A stretch of DNA of 64,000 nucleotides from contig OV121088.1 of the NCBI GenBank assembly GCA_921293015.1, positions 20,249,645 to 20,313,644 on the forward strand, in the 5' to 3' direction. The position numbers were made by a program, and so were the translations under genes. Positions 41,976 to 53,890 of the stretch are shown here, piece by piece; within the stretch, counting starts at the first letter, position 1; each line of letters opens with the position of its first letter. Origin of the DNA: Phorcus lineatus (taxonomy: Eukaryota; Mollusca; Gastropoda; Trochida; Trochidae). The notes below the pieces were generated by a model. The model had not been told where the DNA came from. It was given only the letters and a program-made list of their open reading frames with translations, and ran no database searches.

Positions 41976-44394
41976 TTAACTCTTACGTTGCTGAATATTA
42001 TTTTGACCAGTTTTGCCCCCGTGGCTGAATTTTCCAGCACTCGCCTCGCTACAATAAAAGCGTAACTAGCACCCGTGGCTGAATATTCCAGGGCTGCTAG
42101 ATGCGACCGTTTTCACAACATATGGTGTGTTTACATGGCGAAATACGGACGTTATCTTCGCTGTATACAAAACTAGTCGGCCAATCCCGTGTCACAAATG
42201 GATGATACTTACCTGGCACTTTGATTGAAATTTCTATCACACCTAGAACGGTTTTCGTAACAGAAGTAAACTTGTTTTTAATTCGGGCGCCATAACTCCA
42301 TAAATTCTGAGAGCGCATGCGCGAAATCATTACGAAACTGAAGGCGAATAGTTCCTCTTGACATCGATATAAAAATCATTTTTAAAAATTGTCTAGCATG
42401 AATTTTACAATTATTCAAAAATTGTCTATATTTCAAACTCTATAAAATCATTTAATCACTGAGTGCACATAGACAAATTATATACGGAAATGAAGCTTAT
42501 TTATTGCTCTATATTTTACGATAAATTTCATTACGATACACCATCCTTAACGAAAGATATAAATAACGAAAGCAGGGTAGTGATAAACCCCGATAACATT
42601 CTGACCCCCACAGTAATATTACTAAGCTAGTAGCCCCGGGGGGTATCCCCGCTGAAAAATACACTCACACTTCATAGAAATTGTCTTTACTTCCAACTTT
42701 ATAAATCAAGTTATTCGCTTTGTATACATGCAAATTATATATGGAATTGAAGGAAATTTATTCTTCTTTAAGAAGAAATTAATCATAACAATCTTTTGCG
42801 CTGTAATTAGAAGTTATTACCAATGTAACGTTGGTATAACTAGTGAATAAAGTCTTTGATAATCGCCTTACCGCGACATTTGTCGCATCATTTTCACACA
42901 TTTCATTTTGATGCAAATATGGGCAAATTACACATGAAAATGAAGGTATTTCTTTCTTCTTTACTTTGATATGAAAATGATAAATATGTACCACTTGGTT
43001 TGGAATATATATAGTTTGCAAAGATGGTACCCTCAGGTATTTGAGAACAGATTTTGATAATTGCGACATCACTAATTACCGCTCCTTTATTGTCTCCTTG
43101 TAATTTGCAAATTTTATATAGAATTGAAGACGATCCTTTTCTCTTTATTGTGATATAAAAATGTTGATAATGCGCTGTGCCCTTAAATGGATAGTAAGTG
43201 TAAAAAACAGGTGAAAAATCGCTTCTCGGTTAACAAGATATGAATAGAGAAATTGCCTGTTTGCGCGATGCTCGTCGGGTCTTTACTGATTTTTGTTTAC
43301 ATACAAATTTTATATGGAAATAAACATCATCCTTTTCTCTATATTTTTGATATATGAAATTTCAAAATGTCCCGTGAAGTTTATGTGATATAAAGTGCGA
43401 GAAAATGGTAAAAACATAAAGAATAAACAAAAGTCGCAATTTTGCGGCACTTGGTGTATCTTTATTTTATATAATGCATCGAACTTTTTTTACATCAAAT
43501 CGAAGACAATTATTTCTTCTTTATCACGAGGTAATCAATTTCAAAATACGCCTAGCTGTTGAGAAGATATGAACGAAAGAAAGGCACATGTCAAAATCGC
43601 CGTTCAGTTTACATGATTTGAATAGAGAAATTAGCTTTTTGTGCGGCGCCTGCTGTGTCTTTCTTTATTTTTGAGCATGTACACATTTTACATGGAAAGA
43701 AAGACAATCTTTTTCTCTATCTTGTGATATCAATATTGTCAAAATACATTGAGCACATCATGAGAAAATTGGTGTGACAAAATGGTGTAAAACTAAAAAT
43801 ATGTAAAAATCACCCTTTTTGCGGCACATGCTGTATCTTCATTTCAGGTAGTGTAGTTATGTATTTTATAGCGAATTGAAGACAATTTTCTGCTCTTTCA
43901 AATGATCCAACCGATATTGTAATACGCCCAAGGGTTCAGAACATAGGGCGTGCGATAGGAGGTTGTACGTTTGGTGTGAGTGCATGCTTGTAAGCAAACG
44001 ATAGCACGCGCGGGTCGGTAAGCTCGTGCGAGAGGGTAGAAAGTGCCCATAGGCTATTACCACGTGCGGCGGGGAGTGGGGGAAAATTGAGTGATTTTAA
44101 CGCTTATTTTCGGTAGGATAAACATTATCAATGTTCTCATAACTTTCGAAACATGTTCGCGCATTATTCAGAACACCAACTAAACAAAACACGGTAGCTT
44201 AGCGACAGCCGGAACGAAAATACAAGCATTAAACTGAGACTACTGCTAGGCAATGAACTACCGTACTGAGACGCGCGGCGATAGTTAGTTAGCGTGAGAA
44301 AAACAGAGTGTGCTACTCGCATCTCGCTATGGGGACTTGCGGGCAAAGCTAATTTCATCCCGGAATATTCCGGGACCCGCATCTTAAGGGTTAA
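41976..44394 (-). mobile_element. TTAA-flanked non-autonomous DNA transposon, copy B
   Basis: Read on the minus strand it begins TTAACCCTTAAGATGCGGG (44394) and ends TAAGAGTTAA (41976), with TTAA on both sides. Its body aligns with copy A over nearly the whole length in inverted orientation; shared landmarks include GAACGTTATCGGG-like and GTGCACTCAGTGATTAAATG. An extra block of ~375 bp (42009-42385) is absent from copy A. The short frames at 42779-43072 and 43866-44063 are not conserved between copies and are not genes. Confidence 0.75.
42009..42385 (-). other. Insertion in copy B with an NRF-1-like palindrome and splice-donor-like site
   Basis: This block interrupts copy B relative to copy A. 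It is less AT-rich and contains the palindrome GCGCATGCGC (42313-42322), identical to the core of NRF-1 promoter sites. It is followed on the minus strand by an open stretch and then CCAG|GTAAGTATC (donor at 42211-42212). It could be a captured promoter and first exon. I cannot join it in frame to the THOC3 exon at 41328. Confidence 0.4.
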
Positions 44395-44739
44395 CATTTA
44401 TCAAACCCCTGCCAATTTGCAAGCACAGCAAGCAAGCACAGTCTTAACGAACACAGTCATACAAAAAAATATTGCTGACCATTTTATGTTTATACTTTGC
44501 TTATTAATTTTGCCACAGTCATGACTTTTGGCTCGTTTGAATCCTCATTACCATATTAATAAGCTTCAATTCACCACTTTGAAAGTTTAAAACATGGTTA
44601 TCCTTTTTTACTTGCAACCCTGCCACACCATATGAACCATCTCAAACCTAACAAAATGATCTTATATTCTTAAACATTTGCTGCAGACTGTCTCATGACG
44701 TAATCAACATATTTTAACAATTTTTAAATCACAAGAAAG

Positions 44740-45075
44740 AGATGGAATTCCATTCAGTTAAGGAGTCTGTACAAAAGGTTTCAGTATTCTAGGTCTCTCG
44801 CATCTGGAGAAGAAGATGAAAATAGGTTTTAAGGACGTGGCCCCTGTGGCCCTTGATAGGGGACACAGGGTCACCAAATCTATAAATATAAAGAAATCTC
44901 ATTGGTGAAGGATTCTGTACACACGATTTCAGATTTCCTGAGTCAATGGCTCTGGAGAGAAAGATGAAATACTCAGAAATACGTAAAAGTTTACAGACAG
45001 ACGGACAGAAAGATGCCTGATTGCATGCCATGCCATAAAACCTGTCGGGTATTTCAAGCCAGATGGGCTAAAAAA
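44740..45075 (+). repeat. 'TAGCTCATC' family fragment
   Basis: Contains AAGGAGTCTGTACAAAAGG, CTGGAGAAGAAGATGAAAAT, GGGTCACCAAATCTA and a 3' end CATGCCATGCCATAAA, then GATGGGCTAAAAAATGG. This is a copy of the same family that holds the 145-bp array at 47519-50146, but with only about one or two internal units. Confidence 0.7.
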
Positions 45076-45512
45076 TGGTCTAAATCTTGTCGGACATTGT
45101 AACTGAGTGTCTGAGTACTTCTCCATTGGTGTCTGTTTCCATATTTGAAGACTCTGGATGCATGGGTTCATGAGATACAATGCTAGCAACATTTAAAAAC
45201 ATGTTTAGGTCTTGTAGTGACCTTGAAAATTAGGACAGGGTCTCCCAAATCATGTGGTGTCTTGGTACTCCTCCTCTGAAGTCAGACATCAAATTTGAAG
45301 TCTCAAGTCTCTAGTTGCCCTTTAGAACACATACACCTGGTGCATTAATCATTACATTTAAATCTGCCAGTTTGCATGTGATATGATGAAAAATTCCATA
45401 ATCAGATAATTGTTTCACATGATAGTTTTGCTTGGCTGTTATTTTTTTTATAGAACCGCTAAATATGAAAAATCCCTAATCACCATATGCGTTCATTATA
45501 ATCCTATTCAGC
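45076..45512. other. Non-coding repeat-like DNA
   Basis: AGTGACCTTGAAAATTAGG-type sequence resembles 45920-45950. No gene is supported. Confidence 0.4.
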
Positions 45513-46965
45513 TTAACAGGCCCTTAAGATGAGATGCGGGTCATGGAATATTCCGGGATGAAATAAGCCTGTATGATCTCCTAGCGAGATGTGAGTAGCA
45601 CTCTTAGTTTTTCTCACTAATTATCCCTGTGGTCATCAGTGGGCAATCCCGGCAATTTATTACATAGCAGTAGTGTGAGTTCAATACTTGCATTTTTGTT
45701 CCGGCTGTTGCTTTGCTACATAGTTTTTTTCGTTGGTTTTCTAAATAATGCGGGTACGTGTTCTAAAGTTATGCAAACATTGATAATGTCTATAAAAGCA
45801 TAACAAGTGTTTGCCACTAACATGGCAATGTCCCCCACCGTTATGAGATATTTAGGGGCTATGCCTTAGGAGATATCGCATTAACAATGTATTACACTGT
45901 GGTCAAAGTGTCATGGTGACCTTGAAAATAAGGTCAAGGTCACCAATGTTGACTGGCATCTGAGTCTTTCTCCATTGAAAGCTGTCACCAAATATGAACA
46001 CTCTAGGTGCTAAGCTTCATGAGTTATCTCGTTAACAAGAATCCGGATGGACTTTTAGACGTATGGACAGACGCTGCTGAATTCGCAGAACCGGGGACAA
46101 AAATCACTCAATTTTTCCCAACTCCCCAGTTGGATGTGCTAAAAGCCTTTGGGCACCTTCTACCCTCTGCACGAGTTTAACGACTCGTGTGTGCTATCGT
46201 TAACTAAGACGTGTGCATTTCTACCATATGCACACCCTCCTATTGACACACTATGATCTGAACCTTTGGGCGGATTTCAATATGGATTGGATCATTTGAA
46301 ATAGAAGAAAATTCTTCAATTTGATCTAAGATACATATCTGCGCTACGTGACATAAAGGTACAGCATGTATTTATATATATTTTTTACATAAAATTATGC
46401 CATTTTGTCACACCATTTTTCTCTTCATGTGCTCAATGTATTTTGACAACTTTTATATCCCAAGACAGAGAAAATGATTGTCTTTAATTCAATACAAAAT
46501 TTGTACATGCATAATTTTTTTTAAAGACACAACAAGCGCCGTACAAAAAGCTAATTTTGCTCTTCTATTCTTGAGCACCGAGTAGCAATATTGAATCTAC
46601 TTTCCTTTAGTACTTAATATCTTTTGAACCACTTAGAAGAAAAGGTTGTTTTCAGTTCCATATTAAATGTGTTCATTCACACCAAAAAATATTGATACAG
46701 TAAGTGCTGCAAATAGAGCAACTTTGGCACTTTATATCTCCATAACCAAATGACACATTCCAAATTCATTTATATCATTGTCAAGAGAAATAAATTGTCT
46801 TCAATTTGATGTATAATATGTATATGCGCTAAAACAAATAGTGATACAGCAAACGCAGCACAAAGCTCGGTTTTCATGTATCTTTCTTTTGCACTAAATA
46901 TCTTCTATACGGCTTGGCAATTTTTTTATAAATTTTACATCACAATAAAGAGGAAAAAATTTTCC
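45513..46965 (+). mobile_element. TTAA-family element, copy C, 3'-truncated
   Basis: The start TTAACAGGCCCTTAAGATGA and the following CGAGATGTGAGTAGCACTC block match copies A, B and E. The 45810-46080 segment (with GGTGACCTTGAAAATAAGG and AAGGTCACC) is extra and looks like another inserted repeat. The body then resumes with modules shared with copy A. The 3' end is lost at about 46965. Bases 46966-47518 hold nothing recognisable. Confidence 0.6.
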
Positions 46966-47518
46966 TCAATAGGCCATTTTCCAACGGTAGCGATATCTCA
47001 CGAGACGCCCTAGCAACCTGTTATGGCTGACGAGAGGTCAGTCAAGCTTACTCTTAGCAACATGGCTATTCTTGCTTGCACAGATGACTTCGATTCTTTC
47101 TCCGTCTCAGCTTTTCTTAAATAAAACACGGAATATAGACGTCCATATATCGAAAGATATTTTGGCTACGTTAATTAATGTGTATTTGTGACCGAATGTT
47201 GAATTTGACCCCGATAGAGAAGCGAAAGCAACGCTTGATGCGGTCAATGAGAATTTTGTTTTCCTTTCGTTTCAGTTGTAAATGAAAATTATAAGCCGAT
47301 CTAGGCTTACATCAAGTGCTGTCTTTTATTCCACCGTGCAAAATACTACAAGAAATATGAAATGCATTCACGTCCTTTATAATTTCTGGACCACATGTGA
47401 AATTTCAATTGTAGTCCATATTTTAAATGTTTATAATTTGAATCTTTTGATGAGATGTTTTTACAGAAAAGTGTTGCAAATTATATTATACATATAAAAA
47501 ATAGAGCCATGGGTTCTG

Positions 47519-50146
47519 TAGCTCATCAGACTTTTGATAGAAATAGGTGTTGTGGTTTAGACCATGAGGTCATGGGCAGTGTAGGAAAGATAGCCTGTCC
47601 CAACGTCCGAGTTATTCACAATCAAATAAAAAAGGCCCATTGCCCATTTGGGGTCAAGGGGTCACCGAACCTACAATTCAGAATCCCCATTGTCCAAGGA
47701 GTCTACACACAACTATTAAGCTATCAAGACCTTTTGGAACTGGAGAAGAAGATGAAAGTAGGATTTTAAGGTTTTGACCCCTGTGACCCTATTTGGGGTC
47801 AAGTGGTTACCAAACCTACAATTTAGAATCCCCGTTGGCCAAGGAGTCTACACACACCTTTTCAGCTCTCTAGACCTTTTTGAACTAGGGAAAAAGATGA
47901 AATTAGGTTTTTTAGGTTTTGACCCCTGTGACCCCATTTGGGGTCATGGGGTCACCAAACCTACAATTTAGAATCTCCAGTGCCCAAGGAGTCTACACAC
48001 AACTATTCAGCTCTCTGGACCTTTTGGAACTGGAGAAGAAGATGAAAATAGGTTTTTCATGTTTTGACCCCTGTGACCTCATTTGGGGTCATGGGGTCAC
48101 AAAATCTACAATTTAGAATCTCCAGTGCCCAAGGAGTCTACACACAACTTTTCAGCTCTCTGGACCTTTTGGAACTAGGGAAAAAGATGAAATTAGTTTT
48201 TTTAGGTTTTGACCCCTGTGACCCCATTTGGGGTCACCAAACCTACAATTTAGAATCCCCGTTGGCCAAGGAGTCTACACACACTTTTTCAGCTGTCTAG
48301 ACCTTTTGGAACTAGGGAAAAAGATTAAATTAGGTTTTTTAGGTTTTGACCCCTGTGACTCCATTTGGCGTCATGGGGTCACCAAACCTACAATTTAGAA
48401 TCCCCGTTGGCCAAGGAGTCTAGACACACCTTTTCAGCTCTCTAGACCTTTTGGAACTAGGGAAAAAGATTAAATTAGGTTTTTTAGGTTTTGACACCTG
48501 TGACTCCATTTGGCGTCATGGGGTCACCAAACCTACAATTTAGAATCCCCGTTGGCCAAGGAGTCTACACACACCTTTTCAGCTCTCTAGACCTTTTTGA
48601 ACTAGGGAAAAAGATTAAATTAGGTTTTTTAGGTTTTGACCCCTGTGACCCCATTTGGGGTCATGGGGTCACCAAACCTACAATTTAGAATCCCCGTTGG
48701 CCAAGGAGTCTACACACACCTTTTCAGCTCTCTAGACCTTTTAGAACTGGAGAAGAAGATGAAATTAGGTTTTTAAGGTTTTGACCCCTGTGACCCCATT
48801 TGGGGTCATGGGGTCACCAAACCTACAATTTAGAATCTCCAGTGCCCAAGGAGTCTACACACAACTATTCAGCTCTCTGGACCTTTTGGAACTGGAGAAG
48901 AAGATGAAAATAGGTTTTTCATGTTTTGACCCCTGTGACCTCATTTGGGGTCATGGGGTCACAAAATCTACAATTTAGAATCTCCAGTGCCCAAGGAGTC
49001 TACACACAACTTTTCAGCTCTCTGGACCTTTTGGAACTAGGGAAAAAGATGAAATTAGTTTTTTTAGGTTTTGACCCCTGTGACCCCATTTGGGGTCACC
49101 AAACCTACAATTTAGAATCCCCGTTGGCCAAGGAGTCTACACACACTTTTTCAGCTCTCTAGACCTTTTGGAACTAGGGAAAAAGATTAAATTAGGTTTT
49201 TTAGGTTTTGACCCCTGTGACTCCATTTAGCGTCATGGGGTCACCAAACCTACAATTTAGAATCCCCGTTGGCCAAGGAGTCTACACACACCTTTTCAGC
49301 TCTCTAGACCTTTTGGAACTAGGGAAAAAGATTAAATTAGGTTTTTTAGGTTTTGACACCTGTGACTCCATTTGGCGTCATGGGGTCACCAAACCTACAA
49401 TTTAGAATCCCCGTTGGCCAAGGAGTCTACACACACCTTTTCAGCTCTCTAGACCTTTTGGAACTAGGGAAAAAGATTAAATTAGGTTTTTTAGGTTTTG
49501 ACCCCTGTGACCTCATTTGGGGTCATGGGGTCCCCAAACCTACAATTTAGAATCCCCGTTGGCCAATGAGTCTACACACACCTTTTCAGCTCTCTAGACC
49601 TTTTGGAACTGGAGAAGAAGATGAAATTAGGTTTTCAGGTTTTGACCCCTGTGACCCCATTTGGGGTCATGGGGTCACCAAACCTACAATTTAGAATCTC
49701 CAGTGCCCAAGGAGTCTACACACAACTATTCAGCTCTCTGGACCTTTTGGAACTGGAGAAGAAGATGAAAATAGGTTTTTCATGTTTTGACCCCTGTGAC
49801 CTCATTTGGGGTCATGGGGTCACAAAATCTACAATTTAGAATCTCCAGTGCCCAAGGAGTCTACACACAACTTTTCAGCTCTCTGGACCTTTTGGAACTG
49901 GAGAAGAAGATTAAAATAGATTTTTAAGGTTTTGACCCTTGTGACCCCATTTGGGGTCATGGGGTCACGAAATCTACAATTTAGAATCCCCATTTGCCAA
50001 GGAGTATGCACATAAAATTTCAGCTCTCTAGAATCATTGGTTCTGGAGAAGACGTCGAAAAAGTGAAAAGTTTACGGACGGATGGACGGACGCCGGACGC
50101 CTTGCCATGCCATAAGCCCATCGGGTCTTTCAGACCTGATGAGCTA
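47519..50146 (+). mobile_element. 'TAGCTCATC' element containing a 145-bp tandem array
   Basis: The element begins TAGCTCATCAG (47519) and ends CTGATGAGCTA (50146), a short inverted pair that also marks relatives at 41650, 44740-45075 and 61190. The 3' end includes GGACGGACGCCGGACGCC and CATGCCATAAGCCCATCGGG, repeat-rich sequence common in molluscan dispersed repeats (background knowledge). No transposase is present. The interior is almost entirely the tandem array described separately. Confidence 0.65.
47640..49995 (+). repeat. 145-bp tandem array with six-unit higher-order repeat
   Basis: About 17 units of ~145 bp (some ~138, lacking a GGTCATGG block) each contain GACCCCTGTGACCCCATTTG, ACAATTTAGAATC, AAGGAGTCTACACACA and GAACTAGGGAAAAAGAT or CTGGAGAAGAAGATG. 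Variant units recur at a spacing of 861-862 bp (for example 47919, 48781 and about 49642), so blocks of six units were themselves duplicated. Since 145 is not divisible by three, the many ~65-codon frames here are artefacts. Confidence 0.9.
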
Positions 50147-51550
50147 AAAATGTATAAATGTTTCCCCTACGATGATTACTAAGATGTTGTACATGCTTTC
50201 GCTGTCTAACATTAATATTGTGTATGACATGTCTGTATATGCAGCAAGTTGCCCTTTTGTCTTTTATTCATAAAAAACGTAATTTTAGTAGATAACAGCG
50301 AACTTATTCCTTAGCAATATGTATATAACATTTTATTCCAAATATAGATGGAAATTATGAAAATAAACATCAAGGGTTATGGATTGAAGAAATATTTTTC
50401 CAATATAAATTGTAGGAGTCATTGCCTAAAAAAATGTAGGCTTATTCTTCAGTGTAGCTTTCTGAAAGGGAACAACTTTATATACTGTTTTCTTGGTTTA
50501 AAAAAGTGAAAAATTCATTTCGAGAGTTACCAGAGTCACAAAGGCCTATGCCAAATTTAATGATCATGGAACTTTATTGAAAAGAAGTGACCGTTATTTA
50601 AGAATAAAATTTTATCTCTTATAACCGCAGAAGAGTTATAAAATAACTATTTAGGATTTATGTAGCCTAACAGGTTAAACAGTTTTGGTCGAAAACCGGA
50701 CAAAGACGCACGTCAATAACTCAAACGTATATTTGGAAACTAATCTAATGCAGGAGATATATATTCAGTGCATAGTATTTGGAAGGTTATACCATCTAGT
50801 ATTCTAGTAAGTGTTACGTGTTATTTAGGTCTTGCCATATGTACATAATGTACATGTATAAAAGTGTGTTGTTCGATTATAATTGAAAACTAATGATTAT
50901 CATGTATGTATTTTGGATGAGTGTGAGAGATGTCTTAAATGAATATCGTGATCATGAAAACCAAATGAAATATCTCGAAAATCACGGAGTGTCCTTTCGA
51001 GATGTCCCTTAATATACATATGCATCTAAAAACCACTCAAAGACTATTCTTGAGCTGAACATGAATTATTAAACATTTTTTTCAAAATTTCAATTTCACA
51101 TTTTAGAGCTAGAAAGAATCATTTTTACATTCATGAAAATAATAATAATAACCATGAAATTTTGCTGATCTTTAAAAGTTTTATCGACAAAATTCTTGAA
51201 AACATTGAGATAAATAAAACATTGTATGATAGGATACCAATCTTACCAGACCCTAAATTTCAGTTGTATAGGGTAAATAATTTTTTTTAATTTTCACATT
51301 CGATAGAAAAGATACCAAATCTTAATATTAAAGAAAAAACGTTATACTAAACGTGAGGACTTGTTTTTAAAAACCCTAACCACAATATAACCGCTGAAAA
51401 GTAATCGATTCAAGGATTCGAGGATGGGTGTCTTTAAATTTAAATATCTTTATAATATGCTTTTACATGTTCCAAAATTAAATTGTATGTGGTTATTGAA
51501 ACTGTACTCTATCCACATATCCAATTTGGTTTGTTTTGCATTATCCTTAA
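50147..51550. other. THOC3 intron, unassigned
   Basis: AT-rich with no gene, RNA or clear repeat visible. Confidence 0.5.
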
Positions 51551-52018
51551 TCACATAGTTTTACTTCCATTTTGTCTGCCTGTCACATGATTTTTACGCT
51601 GGAAACAACTCTGCGCAGGTGGGACAACTAGGGCGGAAAATCTAGTATTCCATATATTGTTCACACACGCGCAGAAATAAATCAGGCAAGAAGTGCCACA
51701 AATTAGGCAACTTTCCCAACTTCGTATTTCCGTAACAAAGTGGCGCACTCTACAACTTCTGATATCCCAAACCGCTAAGTCTGTTGAACCTATCACTCTC
51801 GGAAGAGAAATCAAGAGTTGCAAAACACTTGAAATCCACAATTGACAATTAGAAATTCCATGATGTAGAAGCCAGTCTCCGTGACTCACCATCTCGTTGC
51901 CTAGGAAGTCAGAAAGTGCCATCAAGGTCGACAATGTCAGAATAATGTTGGCAGCCATCGCTGTCATCGGCAAAGTCAGGTGACAAGTTGTGTGGCCGTT
52001 GGAAAATGTCCGACACAA
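51551..52018 (-). CDS. Unrecognised 155-codon open frame
   Basis: The frame begins MCRTFSNGHTTCHLTLPM and has two hydrophobic stretches near the start (AANIILTLSTLMALSDFL) and later (LICGTSCLIYFCACV). I recognise no family. It is longer than most chance frames in this AT-rich DNA and the region is less AT-rich than its surroundings, so it may be part of the mobile element that includes the piggyBac relic or an unrelated relic. No splice or promoter context supports a gene. Confidence 0.2.
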   Translation of the reverse strand: MCRTFSNGHTTCHLTLPMTAMAANIILTLSTLMALSDFLGNEMVSHGDWLLHHGISNCQLWISSVLQLLISLPRVIGSTDLAVWDIRSCRVRHFVTEIRSWESCLICGTSCLIYFCACVNNIWNTRFSALVVPPAQSCFQRKNHVTGRQNGSKTM

Positions 52019-52138
52019 TTGGCATCGGTCCTTGTTTTTCGACTTTTATACAGTCACGTAACAATTAAGTTGTCCGGGGATCGACAGGACAATAAGAAAA
52101 TGTACTCTGTTCACGCAATCTTGCAATGGCGCGAAACA

Positions 52139-52478
52139 GCAAACTTGTTGCAAACACTTACGAAATGTGGCAATTGAACTTCCATGAAGCTCACATTGAA
52201 TTTCTGTGTACAATAGGTCATGTGTTGATGTTATCTCTTGCGTGTGCCTAAATTCTTTTCAATTAATTACAGATTGATGTTAAAGATGCCATGATTGATG
52301 GCCGTTGGTGCAATAGGATCGTAGTAGCAAATTTATTTACAAAACCAACGAAATGGGGCAATTGTATCTCCAAGAAGCTAACATTGAATTTTTCTGTATA
52401 GGTTATCATGATTTGATATCATATCTTGCATAAGCTTAAATTCTTTTCAATCAATTACAGATTGATGTGAAAGATGCC
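52139..52478 (+). repeat. Direct duplication (offset 188 bp) upstream of piggyBac relic
   Basis: Two copies, 52139-52290 and 52327-52478, share ACGAAATG, AAGCT(C/A)ACATTGAATTT, TTCTTTTCAATYAATTACAG and ATTGATGT...AAGATGCC. Each ends in an acceptor-like ATTACAG before the ATG of the transposase-like frame; only the second continues into coding sequence. Confidence 0.7.
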
Positions 52479-53890
52479 TAAGGCCAGGAGGCAAAGGACT
52501 AGGAGTTGGGAAGGTCGGTCAACGTCATGCGACAACGACTTCATCAACAAGGTCCATGCCGATTAATATTCTGATATGGAATCTGATGAATAGAGTGATA
52601 GTGACAGTGATAATGATAGTGACATGATGGCGAGCATTGATAGTGATCAAGAAATAAGAAACATTGCAAGAAACATATTAGCTCTTTCATGAAGATGATT
52701 ATGGATCAATGGCAGCAGAAACCAACGGATACCTCCAACAACAGGCTGATGATAAGGTTCTGAAATCCTGTTCACGGTTAAGGAAATGGTATGAAACGAT
52801 TGCTGAAGAAATGAAAGTATTTGTAGTAATGACTGTAGCAATGTCTCTGGTTGTACAGAGAAACTTTTCTGAGTATTGGTCACAAGTGATGTGACGTCGA
52901 CGCCTTCTTTCCCAAATGCATCCCTTGCGACAGATTCTGGTTACTGCTCATGTACCTACATTTGAATGATAAGAACCAAATGTCGGGATAAAACACACCA
53001 AAGTATTCACCAATCAATAAACTCGGCTATTTGTACCAGCGCATCGTGCATTGTTTTCCCAGAATTTACAAGCAGCATCAAAACATTTGTGTTGACGAAG
53101 GGTTGGTGCCTTTGAAAAGCAATCTGTGTTTCAAATTATATAATTTCGACAAGCTGAAGAAGTATGGAATAAAGGGCTACATGTTGTGCGACTCAATCAA
53201 TGGTTATGTTTGCAAGCTCCAACTCTACACTGGAAAAACAAATGAATCTGTTTCTGTTGCTGGGAGAACGTATGATCTCGTCATGGACTTGGTGAAGGTT
53301 TATGCTGGGGAAGGATTTCATAAGTTCATGGATAATTCCTCTGTGGCGTTGAATTGAAAACTTGTGGGAAACGGGAACTGCTGCTGCAATCAAAGAAGAC
53401 CCTGAAATTGTAGAGACAGGGAAGAAAACTGAATGATTGGGGAACTAAATATGAGACCACATATTGTGCACAAATATAATATATATATATATGGGAGGCA
53501 TGGATCGGGCCGACCAGATGCTGTCGTACACCCCTATCAAAATGAAAACTCTTAAATGGTGGAATCATGTGTGGTTTCATGTGTTGAACTATGCTATGTT
53601 GAACTCTTACATTCTTTATAAAGAATCCTCAAAAGATAAAACCTTGAAAACAAGCCGTCAATTCAGAAAGATTTGGTGCAGCATATGATCACCTTCGCCA
53701 ACACAGAAAAAGTGCCTTCCCTGCATAGACGTGCTCATGGCCGGCAAAGCACGAGCGACGATAGTGTGTTACATCTTCTTGGTTGTCACTTTCCAGCAAA
53801 GATTGTGCCTGTTGGAAAGAAGAAGAGGCTTTCCCGTAGGTGTGTTGTTTGCTCCAAAGCGAAAAGAGAACTTTTTTTCGCAGGGAAGTG
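52474..53890 (+). pseudogene. piggyBac transposase relic
   Basis: From ATG 52474 the N-terminus is basic (MPKARRQRTRSW) and then Ser/Asp-rich, as in piggyBac proteins. The catalytic DDE region is seen as QHQNICVDEGLVPLKSNLCF and KKYGIKGYMLCDSINGYV. About 80 residues are then missing around the AT microsatellite at 53475-53493, and sequence resumes with GGMDRADQMLSY and KTLKWWNHVWFHVL. A cysteine motif RRCVVCSKAKR at about 53835-53870 matches the C-terminal zinc-binding tail. Stops, a frame change and the deletion make it inactive. The live enzyme moves DNA at TTAA sites. The C-terminus is cut by the Tc1 relic. Confidence 0.8.

Noticed and set aside
42779..44063. Minus-strand ORFs of 97 and 65 codons as small genes
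   Set aside because: They lie in copy B of the TTAA family, and the corresponding parts of copy A do not keep the frames.
47455..49839. A series of ~65-codon ORFs (MTPVTPFGVMGSPNLQF type) as a peptide gene family
   Set aside because: They recur because of the 145-bp tandem repeat, which is not a multiple of three, and each stops at the next unit. No splice sites or start context support coding.
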